Shown here: positions 1 to 5,591 of the stretch, piece by piece | Layout: every line of letters starts with the position of its first letter | How positions within the stretch are numbered: position 1 is the stretch's first letter | Assembly: GCA_947367725.1 (NCBI GenBank) | Contig: CANBFZ010000139.1 | Location: 1 to 5,591, forward strand | Length of the DNA: 5,591 nt | Direction: 5' to 3' | From: an uncultured Eubacterium sp. | GTDB lineage: Bacteria > Bacillota > Clostridia > Peptostreptococcales > Anaerovoracaceae | Notes under the pieces: model-generated | The model's input: only the letters and a program-made list of their open reading frames with translations | Database searches by the model: none | What the model was told of the DNA's origin: nothing | Made by a program: the position numbers and the translations under genes

Positions 1-584
1 ACCAAACCTCTGGTCATTCTGGCAGCTCCCATCCAGCCTGTAATAGAAACCGCTATTACCAAGGTCAGAATACTGCCCGAGCCCAGCACCATCATAAGTA
101 ATATCATGTAAATCAAATTTGGTATACCCATGAGAATATCAATGGTTCTCATGATTACCGTATCTAATTTGCCGCCGATATATCCGCTGAGTCCACCTAC
201 AATAATACCAAGTATATAAGGAATCAGCGTGCCGAGCAGTGCAATCAAAAGCGATACTCTGCCTCCCATCCAGACACGAACCCAAAGATCACGACCTAAA
301 GCGTCTGTTCCAAACCAGTGTTCTGCACACGGTGAGATGTTCATACTGTCATAGTCATTAGATTTATAGTCATAGGGACTAATCATCGGTCCAATGATAA
401 CCATGATAATCATCAGGGTTAAAAAAATCAAACTGGCAACAGCCACTTTATTTTCCTTAAATGTTCTCCATACATCAATCCAATAGGATGTCTGCTTGCG
501 TACAATTGCTTGCGTGCCTTTCTGGGAATCAGGAAGACGTTCAAACGCGTTAGGCGCAAAAGTCTGCTGTAATGTTTCTTTCAT
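1..584 (-). CDS. oppC: Oligopeptide/dipeptide ABC transporter permease, OppC/DppC type (partial, C-terminus outside window)
   Basis: This is the second membrane subunit of a peptide importer; with OppB it forms the channel through the cytoplasmic membrane. About 194 residues are visible. They comprise a hydrophilic N-terminal tail (residues 1-45), a first membrane segment at about 48-68, the hallmark HWFGTDALGRD motif of OppC/DppC proteins at about 89-99, then hydrophobic segments at about 111-133 and 157-182. The gene leaves the window at ITGWMGAARMTRGL, just before the EAA loop that contacts the ATPases, so roughly a third of the protein is missing. Two ATG codons are possible (590 and 584). 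I chose 584 because the AGGGGG ribosome binding site lies 8 nt upstream of it but only 2 nt upstream of the other. The gene follows the oppB stop codon by 12 nt, and the ribosome binding site overlaps that stop, which suggests translational coupling. Opp versus Dpp naming is uncertain; the permease family is not. Confidence 0.93.
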   Translation of the reverse strand, partial: MKETLQQTFAPNAFERLPDSQKGTQAIVRKQTSYWIDVWRTFKENKVAVASLIFLTLMIIMVIIGPMISPYDYKSNDYDSMNISPCAEHWFGTDALGRDLWVRVWMGGRVSLLIALLGTLIPYILGIIVGGLSGYIGGKLDTVIMRTIDILMGIPNLIYMILLMMVLGSGSILTLVIAVSITGWMGAARMTRGL

Positions 585-592
585 CTTCATTT

Positions 593-598
593 CCCCCT
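593..598 (-). promoter_or_regulatory. Ribosome binding site of oppC, overlapping the oppB stop codon
   Basis: AGGGGG on the minus strand shares bases with the TAG stop codon of oppB (597-599). Its 8-nt distance to the ATG at 584, against 2 nt to the ATG at 590, decides the oppC start. Confidence 0.7.
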
Positions 599-1511
599 AT
601 TTCACACGAATTCTTGGATCTATCAAGCCATATACAACATCCACCAGCATATTAAGTGTAACCAGAATCACCCCGTAGAATATAGTGGTTCCCATAATCA
701 TCGGATAGTCCATCGTTGTAATGGAATCCACAAAATATTTACCCAGTCCCGGAACAAGGAATATACTTTCGACAACAAAAGAGCCGATTAAAATGCTGGC
801 AATCTGCACACCTAAACTTGTAACAATCGGTACCAGCGCATTGCGCACTTCATGTTTCACTACGATGCGTTTAGGCGAAATTCCCTTGGATTTTGCAGTT
901 TTTACATAATCCTGTGTAAGCACGCCCAGCATACTGGCACGCATATTTCTGGTCGTTGTCGCTACAGTAGACAGACCCAGCACAAAGGTCGGCATGATAA
1001 TATGCTGCAAACTTCCCCATCCTGTTACCGGAAGAAATGCCAGCTTTACGCCAAAGAAATATCGAACTAAAGGTCCCAGTACAACGCTTGGAAATGCAAT
1101 ACCGACTACAGAAACTACCATCAATATATAGTCCGGATATCGGTTTCTAAAATGCGCACATAAAATACCAAATAAAATGCCGATGCACTCTGCAAAGAAC
1201 AGAGCGGTCAGTCCAAGCTTTGCTGATACAGGAAAAGTTTCACCTATAATTGAGATTACACTTTTACCTGTCTTTTTCATGGACATACCGAAATCTCCCT
1301 GCAGCAGATTGCTTAAATAGTTTACATACTGCTCCGGAATAGATTTATCTAATCCATAGTACGCCCTCTGAATTTCCTGAACATTTTGGGGGACCTTATC
1401 ACTAAGAAAAGGATCCCCCGGAATTGCTTTCATCAGAAAAAATGTCAGAGAGGCTAGTACAAAGACGGTTACTACAGCTGTCAACACTTTCTTAAAAATG
1501 TACTTAGCCAT
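597..1511 (-). CDS. oppB: Oligopeptide/dipeptide ABC transporter permease, OppB/DppB type
   Basis: This is the first membrane subunit of the peptide importer. At 304 residues it is full length for the family. It shows the typical N-terminal membrane helix (about 8-28) ending in AIPGDPF, an extracellular part with YYGLDKSIPEQYV (51-63) and GDFGMS (72-77), further helices at about 98-120, 129-153, 170-187, 228-250 and 272-293, and the EAA loop around DYVKTAKSKG...HEVRNALVP (201-228) that docks the ATPases. The C-terminus DVVYGLIDPRIRVK is characteristic. The ATG at 1511 has an AGGAG ribosome binding site (1519-1523) 7 nt upstream. The gene starts 25 nt after the oppA stop, with no terminator between, so oppA, oppB and oppC form one operon. 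From recalled family sequences it looks closer to OppB than DppB, but substrate specificity cannot be read from it. Confidence 0.95.
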   Translation of the reverse strand: MAKYIFKKVLTAVVTVFVLASLTFFLMKAIPGDPFLSDKVPQNVQEIQRAYYGLDKSIPEQYVNYLSNLLQGDFGMSMKKTGKSVISIIGETFPVSAKLGLTALFFAECIGILFGILCAHFRNRYPDYILMVVSVVGIAFPSVVLGPLVRYFFGVKLAFLPVTGWGSLQHIIMPTFVLGLSTVATTTRNMRASMLGVLTQDYVKTAKSKGISPKRIVVKHEVRNALVPIVTSLGVQIASILIGSFVVESIFLVPGLGKYFVDSITTMDYPMIMGTTIFYGVILVTLNMLVDVVYGLIDPRIRVK

Positions 1512-1536
1512 TACAATTCTCCTCTAAAACTTTCTG

Positions 1537-3159
1537 TTATTTTACATCTGCGTAAGTCAAATCGTATTCTCCATCACTTCTGTATTTAACATCTGTGATA
1601 TTATTTCTGAAGATTACCTGACCCTGAATCCATGTAATGTGAATTGATAAAGTGTTTTCACAGTAGTGCTTTTCCAATTCAAACTGTGCATCTTTTCTTG
1701 CTTTCCAGGTTTTAGCATCAGCAACATTTCTGAACAGTCTATCATACTCGTCATTTGCATAGAACATAGGCGCACCCTTAGTAGAAAGGAAGTCTCCTCC
1801 TGTTTCTGTTACCCAGTCAACAATACCTGCTGCCTGACCGCCTTTCCAGAAATCGAAATCTCCGGCATCTGCTTTATCAAGCATGGAGTTAAGTGGCTGT
1901 GCGTCAATAATGGAACGAACGCCTAAGTTCTTTTCCCACATGTCTGAAATTGCGTTGAGGCAATTCATGTTTGCGTTGTTATCATTACAAAGAATTGTCA
2001 GCTCCGGAATTTCACTTACATCCTTAGCGCCTAAAGTCTTCATTGCTTTTTCTAAGTAAGTTTTTGCTTCTTCCGGCTGTGCTGTTGCAGGATAACCTTC
2101 ATACGGATACTCTTCGTGGATTGTCTTTTCCTCTCCCAAAGAAGTCGGCATTGTTAATCTGGTTGCTACAGCATCTGAAGTATAAACAGCTTTCACCAGC
2201 GCTTCTCTGTCAAGGGCGAGAGATAATGCTCTTCTGAAATCTGCATTGCCCATCCACTTCTCAGTTTCTTTGGATTTACCTTTGTGGTTGATGTACAGGA
2301 ATTCAAATCCGTTCGCTGCACTTTCGAGATTGAATTCGCCACCGTCCATAATTGAGTCAACCAGTTTCTTGTCTCTGAATTCGCAGAAATCCAGTTCTCC
2401 TGCTTTCATCATATCTGCACCGGTTTCATCAGCTGCATTAATTTTGTAGATGATTTTATCCAGCTTAATCGCATCTTTATTCCAATATTCCTGATTCTTT
2501 TCCAGAATTAATTCACTTTCGTGTGTCCAGCCTGTTGCTACAAAAGGACCGTTGGTAAGAATCATATCACTTTCAGAACCATAGCTTTCCCCTGCTTCTG
2601 AAACCTTTGCTTCACTAATCGGAACATATACGGTGTCTGTATATGTCAGCGGGAAGGAATTACTCATCGTTGTAATTTCCAAAGTCTGATCATCGATTGC
2701 TTTTACACCAACTTCGTCTGCTTCTGCCTCACCTAAGTTGTACGCTTCAGCGCCAACAATATCATAAAGAAGGTAAGAGTTTGTCAATCCGTTTTCAGGA
2801 TTTAACGCACGCAGAATTGTATAAACAAAGTCCTTTGCGGTAATTGCAGTTCCATCTGCAAATTTGCTTTCTCTCAAATGGAATGTATAAGTCTTTCCAT
2901 CTTTAGAAACCTCATAGCTTTCTGCAACACCTGGTTCTGCTGCACCATCAACATTTCTAAGCAGCGGCTCTCCGAGTAAATCAATTGCTTCTTTCGCAGT
3001 ATCCCCAGAAGCATTGGCTGGATCCAGTGTTTCCGGTTCATAACTCATACCTACGCGAATTTCCTTTGTCTCGCTCGCAGTATCATCACCGCCACCACAA
3101 GCGGTAAACATGGTAGCCACCAATGCCAGTGACAAAGCGAGAGCGAATAGTCTCTTCAT
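1537..3159 (-). CDS. oppA: Peptide-binding lipoprotein of an ABC importer (SBP family 5, OppA/DppA-like)
   Basis: This is the extracellular substrate-binding subunit, tethered to the outer face of the membrane by a lipidated cysteine. From the ATG at 3159 it has 540 residues, normal for family 5. The N-terminus is a short basic region (MKR), a hydrophobic core and a lipobox ending FTAC with Cys21, followed by the Gly/Asp linker GGGDD. Family hallmarks are EPETLDPANA (41-50), SKDGKTYTFHLRESKFADGTAITAKDFVY in two blocks (about 85-113), NGPF near 203, LEKNQEYWNKD near 220, and FRRALSLALDRE near 308-319. An in-frame GTG at 3168 would give a 543-residue form, but it lies inside the GAGGTG ribosome binding site. 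ATG at 3159, 6 nt downstream of that site, is therefore preferred. This is the first gene of the operon and is divergent from the PucR-type regulator. The overall pattern resembles OppA of Gram-positive bacteria; whether it prefers peptides of a given length or another ligand (family 5 also binds nickel and opines) is unknown. Confidence 0.94.
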   Translation of the reverse strand: MKRLFALALSLALVATMFTACGGGDDTASETKEIRVGMSYEPETLDPANASGDTAKEAIDLLGEPLLRNVDGAAEPGVAESYEVSKDGKTYTFHLRESKFADGTAITAKDFVYTILRALNPENGLTNSYLLYDIVGAEAYNLGEAEADEVGVKAIDDQTLEITTMSNSFPLTYTDTVYVPISEAKVSEAGESYGSESDMILTNGPFVATGWTHESELILEKNQEYWNKDAIKLDKIIYKINAADETGADMMKAGELDFCEFRDKKLVDSIMDGGEFNLESAANGFEFLYINHKGKSKETEKWMGNADFRRALSLALDREALVKAVYTSDAVATRLTMPTSLGEEKTIHEEYPYEGYPATAQPEEAKTYLEKAMKTLGAKDVSEIPELTILCNDNNANMNCLNAISDMWEKNLGVRSIIDAQPLNSMLDKADAGDFDFWKGGQAAGIVDWVTETGGDFLSTKGAPMFYANDEYDRLFRNVADAKTWKARKDAQFELEKHYCENTLSIHITWIQGQVIFRNNITDVKYRSDGEYDLTYADVK

Positions 3160-3165
3160 TTTTTT

Positions 3166-3171
3166 CACCTC
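3166..3171 (-). promoter_or_regulatory. Ribosome binding site of oppA (decides the start codon)
   Basis: GAGGTG on the minus strand is followed by six A residues and then the ATG at 3159, an ideal spacing. The GTG at 3168 that could extend the reading frame by three codons is part of this site and so is unlikely to be the start. Confidence 0.75.
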
Positions 3172-3214
3172 GTATCTTAGTTCTTTCTGTGCTCATGCAC
3201 GCTTAGATTCTTCG

Positions 3215-3229
3215 ACTTTTTAGAAAAGT
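3215..3229 (-). promoter_or_regulatory. Candidate CodY box in the oppA leader (perfect palindrome 3214-3230)
   Basis: The 15-mer matches the published CodY consensus AATTTTCWGAAAATT at 12 of 15 positions on either strand. It sits inside a perfect inverted repeat with 7-bp arms (GACTTTT / AAAAGTC) and a 3-nt centre. It lies about 9-23 nt downstream of the start point predicted from the oppA promoter, where a bound repressor would block transcription. CodY, the GTP and branched-chain amino acid sensor of Firmicutes, is known to repress peptide transporter operons such as dpp in Bacillus subtilis. CodY binding here is inference; the same palindrome could be an operator for another protein or a short RNA hairpin. 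Confidence 0.45.
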
Positions 3230-3244
3230 CCGTTTACGATATTA

Positions 3245-3274
3245 AGTATACTATTTTTGTCGTTTTTCTTTCAA
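3245..3274 (-). promoter_or_regulatory. Predicted sigma-A-type promoter of the oppABC operon
   Basis: On the minus strand, TTGAAA (3274-3269) and TATACT (3250-3245) are separated by 18 nt, close to the consensus -35 and -10 elements. Transcription would start near 3238, giving a leader of about 79 nt before the oppA ATG. The leader contains the CodY-like palindrome. Confidence 0.6.
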
Positions 3275-3283
3275 CGTACATTT

Positions 3284-3313
3284 TGTATATATTTAACGCA
3301 AAAATTATATACA
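3284..3313. promoter_or_regulatory. Inverted repeat with TGTATATA half-sites upstream of the oppA promoter
   Basis: TGTATATA (3284-3291) and TATATACA (3306-3313) are perfect 8-bp inverted copies separated by 14 bp. The dyad lies about 45-75 bp upstream of the predicted oppA start point and just beyond its -35 element, a classic position for an activator. The A/T-rich setting raises the chance of a random match. Assignment to the neighbouring PucR-type regulator is inference. Confidence 0.4.
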
Positions 3314-3338
3314 TTTTTTCTCTTTTTTCGTATTTATA

Positions 3339-3367
3339 TTGCATTAATGTAGAAAATATGCTAATAT
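3339..3367 (+). promoter_or_regulatory. Candidate promoter of the PucR-type regulator gene
   Basis: TTGCAT (3339-3344) and TAATAT (3362-3367) are separated by 17 nt, and the -10 is preceded by TGC, giving an extended -10 element that can compensate for the poor -35. Start of transcription would fall near 3374, about 38 nt before the ATG. Other A/T-rich hexamers nearby could serve equally, so this is a modest call. Confidence 0.4.
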
Positions 3368-3380
3368 TTAATAAGAATTA

Positions 3381-3399
3381 TGTATGTATTGCACATACA
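3381..3399. promoter_or_regulatory. Inverted repeat in the leader of the regulator gene
   Basis: TGTATGT (3381-3387) and ACATACA (3393-3399) are perfect 7-bp inverted copies around a 5-nt centre, directly upstream of the ribosome binding site and downstream of the predicted start point. It could be an autoregulatory operator, since its TGTAT half-site is shared with the dyad at 3284-3313, or an RNA hairpin affecting ribosome access. Confidence 0.4.
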
Positions 3400-3406
3400 A
3401 AGGAGG
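3400..3406 (+). promoter_or_regulatory. Ribosome binding site of the PucR-type regulator (decides the start codon)
   Basis: AAGGAGG lies 5 nt upstream of the ATG at 3412. It identifies this ATG as the true start rather than the upstream in-frame ATG at 3283, which has no such site. Confidence 0.85.
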
Positions 3407-3411
3407 AAAAT

Positions 3412-4659
3412 ATGGCTACCTGTAGAGATATCTTATACAATAATGCCGCCCGTGATTTAACCCTAGTCGCCGGAGAGAGAGGACTCGATCGTGTAATCAC
3501 ATGGTCCAGTTCTATTTTGGTTCGTCCAGTCAATCCATGGAACAACGGTGGTGAGCTGGCGTTTTATTATGGCGCCGGCATGGATAACAGCGAAACCGGA
3601 CTCAATGAACTTGTAGAAGAATGCTGTGATGCTAATTTAGCAGGTCTTGTGATTCTTCTTGGAAACACGTATGTCCTTGAAATACCTTCTTCCGTGATTC
3701 AAACTGCCAATAAGCTGAATTTTCCTCTGTTTACAGTGGACAGCGAGGCATATGTAACGGGTCTGCAGCAGAGTATCGTACTTCACGTCACTATGGAAGA
3801 AAAAGCAAAAGCCGAGAAAGCGGAATTCTGGCGTTCCCTTTTTCTGGAAGATTTAAGAGAAAATGATCGGGAGATTTTCAATAAGGCACACTATTTCGGC
3901 GTCGATCCCGCCGGTCTTTATTGTGTATACGTTCTGCGATTTGACAACATGGAAGACTATGTTGAATCCTCCAAAGGCATTATGCAGATGGATCATGCGA
4001 TTTTCGTCAATGACTTTCTCGATAATGTCAACAAAAAAGCAGAATACTTCATTGCCGGACAAAGTTCCCAAATATGGACGCTTCCCCGTCAGAAGGACTT
4101 AGTGGTTATCGCTCCGGAAAATGCGAAAGTTCCTGCATCCAAGACAATTCAGCTTTTAATAGATGTTTGTCATAATTTGGAAACTACATACCCTAAAGCG
4201 CGCTTTATTATTGGAAAAGGAATGACTGCCGACGGGGTGCTTCATTTGCGTGAAAGCTATATTCAGGCAAGAAGAGCACTGACCCTGCCTCTTGAAGATG
4301 ACAAATATCTGTATGACTACAACACTATGGGTATTTACAAAATTCTTTTTAACATCAACTCAAAAGCTGTTTTAGATGACTATATTCAGAACACGATTTA
4401 TCGCCTACGAGAATATGATGTCAAATACAATGCTTCTCTTTTTGATACATTACAGGTTTATCTTGACAATCGAGGCAATGTATCCAAGGCAGCAGCTGAT
4501 TTATATATTCACCGCAATACCTTTCTGCAGCGGCTTGCAAAAATCGAAAACATACTGGAAGTCGACCTTTCCAATAATCAGGTTTTCTATGACCTGCAGT
4601 TTTCAATGCAAATCTTTTTCTATCTCTACGACACTTCCTCGGAAGTTCCTTTTTTGTAA
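3412..4659 (+). CDS. PucR/CdaR-family transcriptional regulator
   Basis: This is a cytoplasmic DNA-binding regulator of 415 residues. The N-terminal PucR-type domain (about 1-125) shows MATCRDILYNNAARDLTLVAG, LDRVITW, the NNGGELAFYYGAG core (44-56) and GLVILLGN. The middle (about 138-295) fits the divergent GGDEF-like CdaR domain. The C-terminal PucR helix-turn-helix (about 343-392) is clear: LFDTLQVYLDNRGNVSKAAADLYIHRNTFLQRLAKIE, here read as two adjoining segments, matches the family pattern of a Leu-rich helix, GN-S-AA, IHRNT and L-KIE. The reading frame stays open upstream to an ATG at 3283, but those 43 residues are A/T-rich and unlike the family, and the strong ribosome binding site marks 3412. 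It is divergent from the oppABC operon, which makes that operon its likely target. Known relatives control purine breakdown, sugar-acid use and amino acid or peptide metabolism, often as activators; the effector here is unknown. Confidence 0.92.
   Translation: MATCRDILYNNAARDLTLVAGERGLDRVITWSSSILVRPVNPWNNGGELAFYYGAGMDNSETGLNELVEECCDANLAGLVILLGNTYVLEIPSSVIQTANKLNFPLFTVDSEAYVTGLQQSIVLHVTMEEKAKAEKAEFWRSLFLEDLRENDREIFNKAHYFGVDPAGLYCVYVLRFDNMEDYVESSKGIMQMDHAIFVNDFLDNVNKKAEYFIAGQSSQIWTLPRQKDLVVIAPENAKVPASKTIQLLIDVCHNLETTYPKARFIIGKGMTADGVLHLRESYIQARRALTLPLEDDKYLYDYNTMGIYKILFNINSKAVLDDYIQNTIYRLREYDVKYNASLFDTLQVYLDNRGNVSKAAADLYIHRNTFLQRLAKIENILEVDLSNNQVFYDLQFSMQIFFYLYDTSSEVPFL
4634..4655 (+). terminator. 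Small hairpin and T-run overlapping the last codons of the regulator gene
   Basis: Near the 3' end of the regulator gene, ACTTC and GAAGT (4633-4637 and 4642-4646) form a 5-bp stem with a CTCG loop, followed by TCC and six T residues (4650-4655). The arrangement resembles an intrinsic terminator, but the stem is short and the feature lies inside coding sequence, so it may be coincidental or only a weak terminator. Confidence 0.25.
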
Positions 4660-4662
4660 TAA

Positions 4663-4741
4663 AATACAGCCTGACAAGAAACTATTTTATTGTTTTAGCG
4701 TTGATAGGAAACAGAATATATGAAAATGGTCAGGCTGTATT
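4663..4741. terminator. Long-loop inverted repeat between convergent genes, possible bidirectional terminator
   Basis: AATACAGCCTGAC (4663-4675) and its perfect reverse complement (4729-4741) flank a 53-nt A/T-rich spacer. The GC-rich core CAGCCTGAC would form a strong stem. It lies between the ends of two convergent genes, the normal place for a shared terminator. On the minus strand the stem is followed by TTATTA, continuing a T-rich tail; on the plus strand the tail is poorer. A weak inner pairing (TGTTT at 4691-4695 with AAACA at 4709-4713) could shorten the loop. The loop is unusually long for an intrinsic terminator, so a small mobile repeat or structured RNA is an alternative. Confidence 0.45.
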
Positions 4742-4812
4742 ACGAAATATGAAATTGTCTTGTTTTCTTTTTAATATGCAAACACAATGTTGATTTTGTT
4801 ATGTTAATTTCT

Positions 4813-5591
4813 TTATAAGGAAATCCGCAGCTTTTTCACACGCAGTGCAGGCGCCGTCAAAAGAAAGCTCCGAACATCAGGCAGAGGCAGGCTGAAACTT
4901 TCACAGCTTGCTTCTATTACATCTGCCAGGAGTTCTTTCAAATTTCCCTCTATGGAAATATTCACGACTCTGCCGGTCAGCTTGCCATTCTCAATCAGCA
5001 CCCCTTCGCCGGGAATAGATAAATCGCCGGATGCAGCAGCAAGGCAGTGATATTCATCAAAGCACTCTATTACATAGATGCCGGACTCAATATCTGCTAT
5101 GATTTCTTCACTGCTGCGCGCACCGGATGCAATCGTAAAATTCTTCGGTGTAACCACAATATCTGTCTGCACGCTGCCCGATAGCCCCGGCTTTCTGCCT
5201 GCATTTCCTGTAGAAGATGCACCTGCCTTTGCAGCACTTTCCAAGTTGTGCAAAAGACCGCAAAATACACCGTCTTTCACAAGCTCTGTATCCTTTCCAG
5301 TGGTACCTTCACAATCCATTCGGAACTGGAAACCTTTTTCAGCTGATGCGCAGCTGTCCACAATATTTACAGCATCGGCAAAGATTTTTTCTCCCAATGC
5401 GCCTGATAGTGCAGAACCTCCCTGATTGTAGTAATCCCCGGCAAAGAGCTTCCACCCGCAGCAAAACATCATAGCAACAAATCTCGATGATAAAAGGCAT
5501 TCCATTTCCCTGCTCTGCCCTGAAACAATCGGAAGATTACATGCAATTCTTTTTCTAATTTCTTCTGCAGTTTTCTCTATCGGCAAATCTG
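4813..5591 (-). CDS. pmbA: TldE/PmbA-family protein (partial, N-terminal half outside window)
   Basis: TldE/PmbA proteins pair with the zinc peptidase TldD to cut unfolded or modified peptides in the cytoplasm. About 258 residues, the C-terminal part, are visible, while the family is usually near 450. Counting from the Leu codon at 5586, landmarks are SALSGALGEKI (58-68), FRMDCEGTTGKDTELVKDGVF in two pieces (88-108), the family signature STGNAGR (125-131), SGDLSIPGEGVLIENG (186-201) and TAPALRVKKL (244-253). The HExxxH zinc motif that TldD carries before the S-x(2)-G-x-LGE block is absent: the corresponding stretch reads RFVAMMFCCGWKLFAGD. This fits the TldE type rather than TldD. The frame stays open to the right edge, and the TTG at 5586 is simply an internal Leu codon. 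The gene converges on the PucR-type regulator; a tldD partner may lie beyond the right edge. Confidence 0.85.
   Translation of the reverse strand, partial: DLPIEKTAEEIRKRIACNLPIVSGQSREMECLLSSRFVAMMFCCGWKLFAGDYYNQGGSALSGALGEKIFADAVNIVDSCASAEKGFQFRMDCEGTTGKDTELVKDGVFCGLLHNLESAAKAGASSTGNAGRKPGLSGSVQTDIVVTPKNFTIASGARSSEEIIADIESGIYVIECFDEYHCLAAASGDLSIPGEGVLIENGKLTGRVVNISIEGNLKELLADVIEASCESFSLPLPDVRSFLLTAPALRVKKLRISL

Noticed and set aside
721..1070. Plus-strand reading frames opposite oppB
   Set aside because: They lie antisense to a clear permease gene, have no family features and no ribosome binding sites, and are shadows of its codon pattern.
1512..1536. Possible attenuator or processing hairpin between oppA and oppB
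   Set aside because: The 25-nt gap contains only a ribosome binding site and no inverted repeat, although many binding-protein operons carry such a hairpin here.
3189..3200. GTGC-TCAT-GCAC inverted repeat in the oppA leader
   Set aside because: The 4-bp arms are too short to stand out from chance, and no known operator is matched.
3283..3411. N-terminal extension of the regulator from an upstream in-frame ATG (458-residue form)
   Set aside because: The extra 43 residues come from A/T-rich promoter DNA, do not resemble the PucR domain, have no ribosome binding site at their start, and overlap the predicted promoter. The AAGGAGG site fixes the start at 3412.
4376..4723. 115-residue plus-strand frame overlapping the end of the regulator
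   Set aside because: It is out of frame with the well-supported regulator, shows no recognisable domain and runs into the inverted repeat; it is a shadow frame.
5078..5474. Plus-strand frames opposite the TldE-like gene
   Set aside because: They are antisense to a gene with clear family motifs and have Ser/Pro-rich low-information sequence typical of shadow frames.
5584..5586. TTG as a start codon for the right-hand gene
   Set aside because: The frame is open to the window edge and the protein lacks the N-terminal half of the TldE family, so this is an internal Leu codon of a truncated gene.
1..5591. CRISPR array, tRNA, rRNA, insertion sequence or prophage genes
   Set aside because: I saw no regularly spaced repeats, no cloverleaf-like sequence, no transposase or integrase motifs, and every long frame is explained by ordinary transport, regulatory or peptidase families.

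Overview
The window looks like chromosomal DNA from a low-to-moderate GC Gram-positive anaerobe, most likely a member of the Clostridia. The grounds are A/T-rich intergenic DNA, strong AGGAGG-type ribosome binding sites, a lipoprotein-anchored Opp-type binding protein, and a PucR/CdaR-family regulator of the kind common in that class. I cannot name the genus from sequence alone.

Layout. From about 3160 leftwards, on the minus strand, lies the front part of an oligopeptide/dipeptide ABC importer operon. It contains a lipoprotein substrate-binding protein (oppA-like, 1537-3159), a first permease (oppB-like, 597-1511) and a second permease (oppC-like, 1-584) that runs off the left edge before its EAA loop. 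The two ATPase genes that normally complete the transporter are not in the window and probably lie beyond position 1. Positions 3160-3411 form a divergent control region. To its right, on the plus strand, is a complete PucR-type transcriptional regulator (3412-4659). A 153-nt convergent intergenic region (4660-4812) holds a perfect 13-bp inverted repeat with a long loop. From 4813 to the right edge, on the minus strand, is the C-terminal half of a TldE/PmbA-family protein that enters from outside the window.

How the parts may work together. The binding protein captures peptides outside the membrane and hands them to the OppB/OppC channel. The divergently transcribed PucR protein is the obvious candidate local regulator. 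The control region holds recognisable signals: a sigma-A-type promoter for oppA, a CodY-box-like palindrome just downstream of its predicted start point, an A/T-rich dyad just upstream of its -35, and a second dyad with related half-sites in the leader of the regulator gene. This suggests joint control of peptide uptake by global nutrient status and by the local PucR protein. The TldE-like protein belongs to a peptidase family, so a peptide-use theme is possible, but it is a separate convergent unit and may be unrelated.

No CRISPR array, tRNA, rRNA, insertion sequence or clearly new system is visible. The most interesting material is regulatory: the divergent intergenic region and the long-loop inverted repeat. 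No gene-free stretch exceeds 300 bases.
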